Of a DNA stretch of 64,000 bases, positions 11,401-21,567 are shown in pieces (positions within the stretch are counted from its first letter, which is position 1; every line of letters starts with the position of its first letter). The position numbers were made by a program, and so were the translations under genes. Source of the DNA: Owenia fusiformis (Eukaryota; Annelida; Polychaeta; Sabellida; Oweniidae); contig CAIIXF020000006.1 in NCBI GenBank assembly GCA_903813345.2, positions 25,239,936 to 25,303,935 of the forward strand. Direction: 5' to 3'. Under the pieces are notes generated by a model, which saw only the letters and a list, made by a program, of their open reading frames with translations, was not told where the DNA came from and made no database searches.

Positions 11401-14076
11401 ACAAAGACTGCTTCCCAGCACCTTACCCAAGGGATGGAGCACTACCAGGTATGACACCAGTCACCCCCCAGCATTAGTGCAACTGGGGTGTGTTGAAAGT
11501 TAAAAAATTATATTGTCACCCTGTTGGAAATTGCTTGCAATCTACTGATCTAAGCGCATGTCTAGGGTTAAAAGCAAGTAATATTGACTTGTTTTGACAG
11601 AAATAAGTAAAATTCGGATCCTGTTGATGAAAAACCTAATGAGAACACATGGAACACTGGTACTGTTAAATGAATAAAACCTATAGGTTAATATATTTGC
11701 CAGAAATCATGAAATCAGGGTCCTTTGATGATAACATTAGGATATGAATTGATAATAAAACCAGGAGAAGGCATTAAGAAGACAAATGTCACCACCTAAT
11801 AACGAGTTATTACAGATCCTGATGTCATACTTCTTCAAATAAGATTTAACCCAAAACCCCTATAAACCCTATGCATATTTTACCAGGTTACTTGATCCAT
11901 GAGCTTTTGCACATTTTGGGTATGCTGCATGAACACATGAGGCCAGACAGAGATGACTATGTAACAATACTCAGGGAAAACTTGTTTAATTGTAAGTTTC
12001 TAACGTGAAGTTTCTAAAGTTCTCATAATATCTCTCTAATTTTTTTTTCAATATATTCTGATGAAATTTTCATGAAATCTGTGGTGTAGAACATTGTATT
12101 AATCTATCAAAAAATATTTGGTGTAACATAAATATTAGATAAGTAATGGTCGCCATAGTATGCAAGGATGTCTATCTTGAGATACACGACGTCCTTGGGA
12201 TATCCAAGTAAAGCGAAGTTTCACGATGTTCAGTGCATATAACATTTGGAATAAGGCCAATAAAATCATTTCAAACCATTCTGAACTCCCACGTAATATA
12301 GACCAAACAAACTGGTAACAACCAACAGACCAAGGATATATGAAAAATCTACTGTAAGATATCCATAAAGAGCTTCAATTTTAAAAAAAAATTCTTCAGA
12401 ATAACTTTCATAAAAAAAGTTTGAAAGACATATAATGAGCCAACAAGCAGCTCTGTTCAACATAGGTAAGGTTTGTAAGTACATGATACAGTATGAAATT
12501 GCATTCTTTCATGATTTTAGATAATGATGCAAACTTTGAGAAAATGAGTCCTTTTAATGTTGAGTATCTTAGCCGGCCTTATGACCAATATGATGAAGGA
12601 GGATACGACTATTACAGTATCATGCACTACTATAGTTACGCCAAAAGTAAGAACCGCAGACCAACAATGGAGTTGACAAACCCGCTGATAATCCCCGGAC
12701 AGAGACGTGGCATGACATATAAGGATGCTATGAAACTTGCAAGATACTACAATTGTCCTGGTAGGAAAAAGTAGTATTCTATGTTAGATGTTGTTCTTCA
12801 TTATATCATTGCTATGATCTCTCTGATGATTGGTCAATTAAGCACCACAAGATCATCCCTCCTCCATTTTATTAAATCTGTAAAATATGTATCAACCATT
12901 TGTGGATTCCCAGGATAGGGAATGCCAAGTGATGATACAAAATATAAAACAAATATTCTATGTTTGTGCAATACCTGACAATACATCTACACACAAAGAT
13001 TGCATTTTTTAATGGAATATGGTGGCCATTTTGAATTGAGCAGCCATATTGGAAATTTCTTCTCAAGTAGAGGTCCTATGCCCACAAGGCATTAACCCAT
13101 AAATTTGAACCAAATCTAGTAATCGCCAGTGTGGATGAACAGAAGGTTGGCTTCTCAAAATCTCTATTCAAACTTCTTTAAGCTAGTGGAATGATAAGAG
13201 ACACATTAAAAGGCTTGAATATATGATAGCATTTACTCTGTCCTCTTGGTTTCAGATCCTTCCTGGGTTTTTGAGTATGAACAACCAAAACATTATATCG
13301 ACACACGTGCTAAAAAAGTACCAAGAGAAGATTGGGACCCATACTATGGAAAAGATAATATAGAACTTGATAGAAAAATAGACCTCGTTGGAACCCAAGA
13401 TAAAGACACTGAAGGTGGAAATGTTGTAGGAACAGGAGAAAATACTGGAGATACTGGGGAAAATACTGCAGTGGGAACAGGGGAAAATACTGTAGTGGGA
13501 ACAGGGGAAAATACTGGAGAAAATGAAGAAAATACTGGAGAAACTGGGGAAAATACTGTAGTGGGGACAGGGGAAAATACTGTAGTGGGAACAGGGGAAA
13601 ATACAGTAGTGGGAACAGGGGAAAATACTGGAGAAAATGAAGAAAATACTGGAGAAACTGGGGAAAATACTGGAGTGGGAACAGGGGAAAATACTGTAGT
13701 GGGAACAGGGGAAAATACTGTAGTGGGAACAGGGGAAAATACTGGAGAAACTGGGGAAAATACTGGAGAAAATGAAGAAAACACTGGAGAAACTGGGGAA
13801 AATACTGTAGTGGGAACAGGGGAAAATACTATAGTGGAAACAGGAGAAAATACTGGAGAAAATGAAGAAAACACTGGACAAACTGGGGAAAATACTGTAG
13901 TGGGAACAGGTGAAAATACTGGAGAAACTGGGGAAAATACAGGAAAGACACTGACAAACAAAGAAATGTGGCGGTTGAAAAAATCTCAACTAAAACGTCA
14001 ATACAAACAAGCAAAGTCAAAGTCAAGAAAAAATAAAAAAAATGGGAAAAGGACCCGTAAAATAAGAGGCAAATAG
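5459..14076 (+). CDS. Astacin-family zinc metalloprotease with GENT-repeat tail (10 exons)
   Basis: Secreted zinc endopeptidase (M12A). Exons: 5459-5542, 6518-6563, 9267-9293, 9625-9680, 9814-9913, 10565-10766, 11351-11448, 11887-11991, 12521-12760, 13256-14076. All junctions are GT-AG and keep frame, giving 592 aa. Residues 1 to about 22 are a signal peptide. A Glu-run and a basic cluster ([10 protein letters not shown]) in the prosegment suggest furin-type processing before RWPNNEV. The zinc site [12 protein letters not shown] is at 209-220, followed by RPDRD. The Met-turn SIMHY is at 272-276, with the usual tyrosine ligand. The four astacin cysteines (about 150, 173, 192, 318) are present. 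After the protease domain, residues 378-550 are GENT/GENE repeats and 551-592 a very basic tail. There are no EGF, CUB or ShK domains. The substrate is unknown. Exons 2-4 are tiny (46, 27 and 56 nt). Confidence 0.93.
5615..5754. mobile_element. MITE with CAGTAAAACCT terminal inverted repeats
   Basis: Short element in astacin intron 1 with ends CAGTAAAACCT and AGGTTTTACTG and no coding capacity. It belongs to the same family as 9931-10098, 18931-19097 and 20733-20910. The TA-flanked CAGTA-type ends resemble pogo/Tigger-type MITEs; that assignment is inference. Confidence 0.6.
6111..6249. repeat. Inverted repeat, stem about 35-40 bp
   Basis: The arm at about 6111-6150 (containing GAATGATTTGAAATACAATAC) returns in inverted form at about 6209-6249, around a central part rich in CGAG. 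It lies in astacin intron 1 inside a larger repeat that starts with CAGTAAAACCTGTG at about 6067. Probably a MITE core. Confidence 0.55.
6725..6771. repeat. ATTT microsatellite
   Basis: A run of TTTA/TTTTA units in astacin intron 2. No coding signal surrounds it, and the rest of this 2.7-kb intron (6564-9266) holds only AT-rich sequence and the hairpin at 7915-7989. Confidence 0.8.
7915..7989. repeat. Perfect 26-bp hairpin
   Basis: Left arm 7915-7940 and right arm 7964-7989 are exact reverse complements, with a 23-nt T-rich loop. Both outer ends are TTAA. It lies in astacin intron 2. It could be a minimal foldback element or form a small-RNA-like hairpin; nothing here decides between them. 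Confidence 0.8.
9931..10098. mobile_element. CAGTAAAACCT-family MITE
   Basis: Follows a TA, begins CAGAAAAACCTGT and ends near CAGGTTTTACTC. Inside are repeated GTGAACACCTGTCTCTAGT units typical of the family. It sits 17 bp inside astacin intron 5. Confidence 0.6.
13430..13950 (+). repeat. In-frame coding minisatellite (GENT repeats)
   Basis: Part of astacin exon 10. Units are built on ACAGGGGAAAATACT, mostly 24 bp (8 codons, GTGENTVV) with interspersed [14 protein letters not shown] units. About 23 ENT cores are visible. The array stays in frame and has no stop. Its shift-prone repeats also leave long open frames on the minus strand, which I do not consider genes. Confidence 0.95.
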
Positions 14077-14094
14077 AAATGTAAACTAAAAATG

Positions 14095-14100
14095 AATAAA
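14095..14100 (+). terminator. AATAAA polyadenylation signal of the astacin gene
   Basis: Canonical AATAAA 19 bases after the astacin stop codon. It implies a very short 3' UTR if used. Confidence 0.6.
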
Positions 14101-14280
14101 TAATTGAATTAATCACCATAATATTATATTCTTCTTTCATTTCATTTCTTATTATGTCTTATTACCAGAGATGGCAAGATTTCCATCCTTTATATAGAGT
14201 TTGACTACACACCTCTAAAAACTAACTACAAGCTAGTCTCTTTCAATAAAATATAATTCTTTGATCTATCATGTGTCATC

Positions 14281-16130
14281 CAAAAACATTGACTGTGATT
14301 ATCATGACTGTAATTGCTGTATTACCATGACTACTTACTATATTACCATGATTGCTTACTGTATTACAATGACTGAAATTACTGTATTACCATGATTGCT
14401 TACTGTATTACAATGACTGTGATTACTGTATTACCATGATTGCTTACTGTATTACAATGACTGTGATTACTGTATTACCATGATTGCTTACTGTATTACA
14501 ATGACTGTGATTACTGTATTACCATGATTGCTTACTGTATTACAATGAAGGACCCACGGTCCTATGCTCACACAGTTTGGAACCTTCAGAGGAATTTATA
14601 TCCTGACTTTCAAACAAAGATATTGATTTGGATTTGTAGTGTCGAACTTTGAGAAACTTAGATAGCATAGTTGTGTGGCCTAGTTTGATGACCTTTGACC
14701 TTGAAAATGTTACTTATTCAGAGCTCAGTAAGGTCTTTTGTGATTAAGCTGACCAAAATTTACATCCAAAAATCAATTTGAACAATCAACTTTTTTACCT
14801 TTCGAAGGTCACTGAAGGTCAAGTAAAGGTCAAATCCTAAAACTAATGTCAGATTTGAACTCCTGGCAACTTGTAGATGATTTTCAAAAAAAAATTTGGT
14901 CAAATTGAAGCAAGTTGAAAAATAACTTATTTTTACTGTTTTTTGACGTCAAATATCTCAAAAACGGTAAAAATTTGATGCTGACATATATTGAAATATA
15001 TGTAGGGAATGCTTAAATCTATTAATGATGTAATTTATTGCAGGAAATGATCAAGTATAAGGCAAACTTTAAGAATCTTGTCAATCACAAAACCTGCCAT
15101 TGACTTTATACATGAGAAAGTTTCCTGAAAATGACTAAGTCCTACTTTTTTTCAAATTTTATAGAGTAAACACCAAAAACCGTAATTCCAAGAGCTTTGA
15201 AATCTTCAGAGGACATAAGTTGCATATACACCAACTACTAAAAGTTATTTGAAAGTTCTACTTCAACAAAGTGTCTAGTATTTACAGAAAATTTGACTTT
15301 TTGACGTCAAAATCCGCAATTTCTCGGAAACTGGGCGAACTTGGGAAATGGCAATGATAGGTCAAATAGGCATTATGGATATGCATAAAATGAATGTGGA
15401 TATGACTCAATCCGAATAGCAGTTTTAATTTGTGCAGCCAATGTTGACGGACGGACCAACGGACGGACGGACGGACGGACCAACGGACGGACGGACGGAC
15501 GGACGGACCAACGGACGGACGGACGCCTGGTCAATTCCATAGGCTCACTGTGTGAGCCAATGACTGTGATTACTGTATCACCATGATTGCTTACTGTATA
15601 ACAATGACTGAAATTACTGTATCACCATGATTGCTTACTGTATTACAATGACTGAAATTACTGTATTACCATGATTGCTTACTGTATTACAATGACTGTG
15701 ATTACTGTATTACCATGATTGCTTACTGTATTACAAGGACTGTGATTACTGTATTACCATGATTGCTTACTGTATTACAATGACTGTGATTACTGTATCA
15801 CCATGATTGCTTACTGTATTACAATGACTGAAATTACTGTATCACCATGATTGCTTACTGTATTACAATGACTGAAATTACTGAATCACCATGATTGCTT
15901 ACTGTATTACAATGACTGAAATTACTGAATCACCATGATTACTTGCTGTATTACAATGACTGAAATTACTGAATCACCATGATTGTTTACTGTATTACAA
16001 TGACTGAAATTACTGTATAACCATGATTGCTTACTGTATTACAATGACCGTGATTGTTGTATTACCATGACTGTCCTTACTATATTACAATGACTGTGAT
16101 AACTGTATTACTATAAATCCTTACTGTATT
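14281..16130. repeat. 44-bp minisatellite, split by an insertion
   Basis: Tandem units of about 44 bp (core ATTACTGTATTACCATGATT) run at 14281-14548 and 15559 to about 16130, close to 200 bp downstream of the astacin stop. Units on both sides are nearly identical, so the 14549-15558 element entered an existing array. From 16130 to 16540 the pattern decays into loose CATTGTAGTGCTA-like repeats. Confidence 0.9.
14549..15558. mobile_element. 1,010-bp insertion with AATGA target duplication
   Basis: Interrupts the 44-bp array. AATGA precedes it (14544-14548) and follows it (15559-15563). Each end holds a small palindrome (GGACCCACGGTCC at left, GGCTCACTGTGTGAGCC at right), and GCTCACACAG recurs inverted at the ends. 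A GGAC tetranucleotide run lies at about 15450-15525. There is no open frame. Non-autonomous; superfamily not assigned. Confidence 0.7.
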
Positions 16131-16552
16131 ACCATGCCTTCATTGTCATCTACCGATTCATAGCTGACATCTGAAATGATACCCCTCTGAAATGCTACTG
16201 CTAAATGTAATGCTAGGCAATTGTAATGCTACAGACAATTGTATTGGAATACCATTGTATTGATAAGAGATCAAATGCTACAAGTGCTGTACAGCATAGT
16301 AGTGATAAACCATTGTAGTGCTATTGATGATTATAGTGCAATAGACCATTCAAGACCTATAGACCATTGTAGTGCTACAAACAATTTATTACATAACTAA
16401 ACTAAAATTTGTTTCATTCTTAGACATCTATATTGAAATTCCCAACCATTTTCAACACCATATAACATCACATATATATCACTTTTATATATCACATATA
16501 TATTTGGCTGTCATAATATCTGAATTAATCAGATGGGATACAAAGCATTAAT

Positions 16553-16653
16553 TTTTTTTTTTTTTTTTTTTTTATATATATTTATTTATTTATATTATAT
16601 AGAAAGTACAATATAGTGCTGCGGCTAGGCTTAAAGCATTATTAGCCACATAT
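16553..16653 (-). mobile_element. Short retroposed 3' fragment with 11-bp target duplication
   Basis: AAAGCATTAAT occurs directly before (16542-16552) and after (16654-16664). The insert begins with about 20 T on the + strand, which is a poly(A) tail on the minus strand. About 80 bases of repeat follow. Poly(A) plus a long perfect duplication is the signature of LINE-machinery retroposition with extreme 5' truncation. Confidence 0.8.
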
Positions 16654-16664
16654 AAAGCATTAAT

Positions 16665-17864
16665 TATGCAAAAATATGCAAATTTAGATCTCTCTACAAA
16701 AGCATGTTACATCATAAATACGAATACATTGTACATGTATATGTTTTAATAAGCTGTACATAAGGATAAGTATACATGGCACTTTCTTAGTCTATAAATG
16801 AATATAAATGAAAACATGCAATATTTAATATCTCCAGAGCTTATGCATAAATAAAATAGAGCACATGCCCACCAGTTTACATACATATTACATCCTAGTT
16901 AAAACAATTTAACATTGTATTGTAAATACAATTTAACATTGTATTGTAAATACAATATTGTATACAGTCATGTGCAAAGTGGAATGCTTTTTAACTGAAA
17001 AAGTGTTCCACTTATAGAGGTTCATTCAATTTTAAAGTAAATGGGTCACAGAACTTTTAGGTGTTCCACTTATGAAGGTGTTCCACTTACAGGGGTTCAT
17101 TTACATGAAGTTACATTTACATAAAAATTGTTCCACTTACAGTTTTCCATCATATAATTAAAATCCAGCATTTCTAGTTGATACAGAGAATAATATGTGT
17201 TTGGCATAGGAGTACATTGTAGAACATTAATTTCAACACAACTTGTACGATTGTCACTTTGTCCAAAAAGCTAACAGGCTAATATCAGTATTTAAGAGGC
17301 AGCAGTAAATAGCAACAAGGTGAGGGTAACATTTTGAAAAATTGTCAATTTGTCACAAATTGTTAATTTCACAATATTTTACTCATATAGTGTTCCTTAT
17401 CAAACGTGGTATTTTCCAAAATGTTTCAAACCATTCGAATAAGATTTCTGTACCCTGAACTCTCATCATACAAATTGAATTTTTATTAATTAGTAAGCTC
17501 ATGTAACAAAAGAGGCTATACATCTTTTGACAAAACCTTTTCAAGAACTCATTTTTTATCGGGTGGCCCTCCTGCGTGAAAACATCCTACATTCTCAAAT
17601 TGTGGAAGTAAAAAACATTGTCCTGTTATAAAGTCAAGCTAATTTTTCAATTCTGAAGTTTCGTTTCCATTAAACTTTTAGAAATTACATTCATGTAAAA
17701 AGAGTATATTTCACAAAAGGTTGCAATGTTAATACTTAATCAGCTTAATAAGTTCATATGAAATCCACACATATGTGGGAAATAAAGATACATAATACAT
17801 ATCCTCAAAAGACACTGTATTTCATATTTCTCAAGCTTTAACAACAAGGCATCAACATGCAAAA
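16665..17864. other. No gene recognised
   Basis: AT-rich spacer. At about 16990-17150 it carries GTTCCACTTA(T/C)AGAGG-like words related to the element at 39505-40366, probably a decayed relative. Confidence 0.4.
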
Positions 17865-17991
17865 TGTCACTACCTGCCATTTGTTCCAGACATCGACCAC
17901 CAAACCCCAACCACCCAATGTCAAACACCAAACCCCATCCTCAAAAAAATTGGAGACTTTTAACAATATGTCACAACTAGTGGTGGTGACA
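17865..17991. mobile_element. MITE with TGTCACCACCA ends (copy 1)
   Basis: Ends TGTCACTACC and TGGTGGTGACA, with an internal AAATTGGAGACTTTTAACA word. Related copies lie at 54391-54499 and 56570-56697. Confidence 0.65.
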
Positions 17992-18233
17992 TAATAAATC
18001 AGAGACACATAAAATGATAAAGACTCTGAACAAAAATGTATGTGGTTATTCCTGTATAAATATTTTTTAATGATAAAAAAATTGCAGTGTCAACTATAGT
18101 AAGTTAATTTCAGTTCACAGTATGCTGTATCAAATTATTGCCTGTTAAAATAACATTTGGGCTACGCATATAAATGACAATTAAAATATAATATACAAGC
18201 AGCATATACCAGTGTAAGGGTTATGTACTGGGA

Positions 18234-18600
18234 GGTTTTGGATATACCCTATATCCAAAACCGACTGTACATAGCTGATGTATCTCATACTTGAGTGGGT
18301 TTTGGGTAGATATAACCCTTTCCACCTTTTTCTAATGAAAAGATAGGCTTATACTGTAAAAGCACAATTTATATTTAACATTTTGTAATATTCCTGTAGT
18401 TCAGTATAATGTAATGTTTGTAAAAAAATTAAAATTTTGAAAAGAAAAAGTTTTTGAAAACAAAATTTGAAGAAAAGAAGTTGAAATTTTTTTTGAGAGG
18501 GATGGATATATTGTATCTGCCCGCATTTGGCCTGCTTTCTCAGATATGATATATATTCTGGGGCAATATCTACCCCAAACCCACCCAAGTATGAGATACA
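18234..18600. repeat. Hairpin plus foldback repeat
   Basis: 18234-18262 is a perfect 13-bp hairpin with a 3-nt loop (GGTTTTGGATATA arm). 18279-18313 and 18566-18600 form a 35-bp inverted repeat with two mismatches around AT-rich sequence. Probably a small foldback element. Confidence 0.7.
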
Positions 18601-18930
18601 ATAATGTATGTCACAAACACAAAGATATAAAACAATGTAATATGATATAATATAATATAGTGCACGATAATACTATGACACATTGACAGAAAAAGCATTA
18701 AGATCATAATAATAATAATAATAAAAAGATACAATGGAATATTATACAATATAATATTATTATTACACACTTTTATATATAAAAGGATGCATAAAACAGC
18801 GTTCATTTCTTCTAGATCACCCCTTGCCAGTGTTGTTTTAGCTATTCGACATTCTTCTTGACTAAGTACGCCAACTTAAGTAGTACAATTTTCACAACCA
18901 AAAATCACTATACAGATACTGTTATATTTA

Positions 18931-19097
18931 CAGTAAAACCTGTCTTCATGAACACCTGTCTTCATGAACACATCTCGTGAACACCTGTCTCTAGTCGAGA
19001 CCCTTCCTCAGCACATACTCTACTGACTTCTATATAAATTACTCTCTGTAGTGAAACAGGTTTTATCGGCAATGTTCAATATACACTGGTTTTAATG
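18931..19097. mobile_element. CAGTAAAACCT-family MITE
   Basis: Flanked by TA on both sides; begins CAGTAAAACCTGTC and ends near CTGGTTTTAATG. Contains the family's GTGAACACCTGTCTCTAGT words. Confidence 0.7.
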
Positions 19098-20732
19098 TAA
19101 CTGACTTAAGAGCACCATAATATAACAAGACATTGAAGACTGCAAGCAATCTTATGGAGACCCAAAGATGACGGAGGTGAATGACCTTGAGCTTTGACCT
19201 ATCACATTTAAAAAAATCAAATCTGAATTAAAATGTCAGATATCTAGCTTTGAAATAATAAATGGCTTTTGTTTTTTTGAGTTCGAAAAAAAGTTATTGG
19301 TCTTTTAAATCAAATCGGCATACCTGGTAAATATGCAACCCATAGAAATCCTGAGAAACGATAATATTTTCAGCTCAAAACTGTGTCCGCCATTTCATTT
19401 CTCCATCATGTCTAATATCATTTCTATATGACGTCACGCCCATAAGATGAAATACATGACAACAGTATCCATAAACAAAATACCTGAATTCTGATTGCAA
19501 AAGGTCAATTAGATAGACCAGGTAAAAGTACATTTGTAACATTATTCAATCATTTAATTCAATTTTTACGTATTTATTAGATTATATAGCATTTGTAATC
19601 TGTGATGTCATCAGGTACATAGTGATGTCATTTATGTTAATTTCGGTCCTTTTCATATGGCATCAGTGTACATTCGGATCATCTATAATAATCACTTTGC
19701 CAATACTGTGTCAAAACACATGCCTGCAATATGAAAGACTGACCTTAAAAGGAATCTGTTTTTTTGTCCAATATTTGTTCAAGCAGAAAAAAAACTGAAT
19801 AGTCTTTCAATTCTATGAATGGATATTTTCAGTAAAGTGCATTTAGCCGACGAGTTTGGGCGTAATTATGCTGTGTATGATTTTATTCACTAAATGAGTA
19901 TACAACACACTGAATATGAGAGATCTGTTTTGTGTGTATACTAAACATTCCATTGCCAGTCATAGTGCTTTCAAATGTTTATTCAGATTTTTAGGCGATA
20001 CTTAAGGAAGTAGCACCCATGGGAACCTCTACTATGATGAATAAGAAACTAATTATACATAAGTGCCGTCTGAAATTTTGTGATTCAGTTTGATCGTGAT
20101 GTATCCTGTTTCAGCGAGTGGAGTTGGCGAGATTGAAAAATAAGGTTTGGACAAAAATATTTTTGATCTTTTAATAATTTTAGGAGCATCTTCAGTTTTG
20201 GATGAAACAATCCTTAGTGATGGCTTCACAAAGTTGAACAAATATTTCTCTGAGTTCCGCTTGACCTTCCAGTTTAAATATTTCTCTATAACGTGTCAGA
20301 AAATATAAATACCAATAAAATGTTGACATTTTGATTTTTGTAAGTGACACATGTATATGTGTACAACATTGCTCACATGAAATACTATTACTTTGATGAA
20401 ATTTCATGACTATGTGCTATTTTCAGATAAACATAACTCATTCCACACATCATCTAGATCTTTCATTCTTGCACAAAAGATGCATTAGTTTACCTAGACT
20501 ATGAATTGAGGGTTGATAATTCTTCAGAATGTTTGAATAACTAAAATATTCAGTGGTTTACTTTTCAAAATTGCAAAAAAATTCCAAAGTGCACTGTGGC
20601 CTTAACACTGCCAGAGTGCACTTTAAACACAAACTCTTTCTAACTTGGTGACGACTCTTTAAAAAAGTTGGAGTGGGTCAGTCTAAATCAAGTTTGTAAA
20701 TAGTTGCTTTTTGCCTTGTTTGAAGACAAATA
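19098..20732. other. No gene recognised
   Basis: AT-rich intergenic sequence between the astacin gene and the 3' end of the acyltransferase gene. No exon or clear repeat structure was seen. Confidence 0.4.
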
Positions 20733-20910
20733 CAGTAAAACCTACATATAGTGAACACCTATGGAGCCACAAAAAGTGTTCACTGTAGAAAGGTGTTCGC
20801 TACAGAAAGGGGATTTAATACAGGAGTCAATGTAAAAAGTGCCTGAAGTGGTGTTCACCAAACACATGTGTTCACTAAGACAGAAGTGTTCACTAAGACA
20901 GGTTTTACTG
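20733..20910. mobile_element. Intact CAGTAAAACCT MITE with TA duplication
   Basis: The best-preserved member. TA flanks both sides (20731-20732 and 20911-20912), with ends CAGTAAAACCT and AGGTTTTACTG. It is 178 bp, with internal GTGTTCACTAAGACAG words. The TA target and end sequence fit the Tc1/mariner-pogo group. Confidence 0.8.
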
Positions 20911-21344
20911 TATTTCAAAAACAGTAAAACTAATTGAGACATCGTATAGTGGGATGGTATATGCAAGAAATGTTTGAAGTGGGAGGAAGTTGCAATTCAA
21001 TTTAGCACTACCTTTGAGTCACTCAATAATGATAAATAAAACGATAATAACAAAAGCTATAGGAGGCTCCTTGTCAGGCCTCCTTATGACACTCAATCCT
21101 ACATAATATATCCTAATAATATCTCACTTGTATATTTTAATTCCTCATTCAAAACGAGGCCCTTAAATATGTAGATATCTGAGCCTTATTCTGAAGAGTG
21201 AATATTTCCTACACTTTGTTTTTAATATCTTTATGTCCTTGTTACAGAAGGAGAATCATAACCGTAAATAGTAAACTAATAAAACAAATATTTCATTCTG
21301 TTTCAGGGAATATCTTTGTCACTTTCAAAATAATATCCCAAGTT

Positions 21345-21493
21345 CCAACGCCAGACCAGGCTGAGTTCTGTCAAAACTTTTTTCAAAATCATGCAGTTTT
21401 TCACCAATATGAGCCAAAATTGTCAAAACTAAACCTCCCTAGAATTTCTTTCAAAACTGAACCCCCCTTGGCAAAAGCTGGCTACCGGCCTGA
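21345..21493. mobile_element. Degenerate CAGGCCCGTAGCC-family MITE
   Basis: Matches, with decay at the left end, the elements at 41080-41242 and 52950-53148. The right end is GGCTACCGGCCTG. It lies about 75 bp beyond the acyltransferase stop codon, possibly inside the 3' UTR or just past it. Confidence 0.55.
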
Positions 21494-21567
21494 TCCCAAT
21501 TGCAATCTCGGGAAATAGAAAAAACATTCACTTAGTATATAATAAGATCTCCTAGTGGTAAATATCA

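Noticed and set aside
13252-13989. Open frames of 245 and 205 aa on the minus strand opposite the GENT repeats
   Set aside because: They mirror a frame-preserving coding minisatellite; the + strand frame joins the protease exons with proper splice sites.
14281-16130. CRISPR or structured non-coding RNA array
   Set aside because: Simple 44-bp tandem repeats with gradual decay; no spacers.
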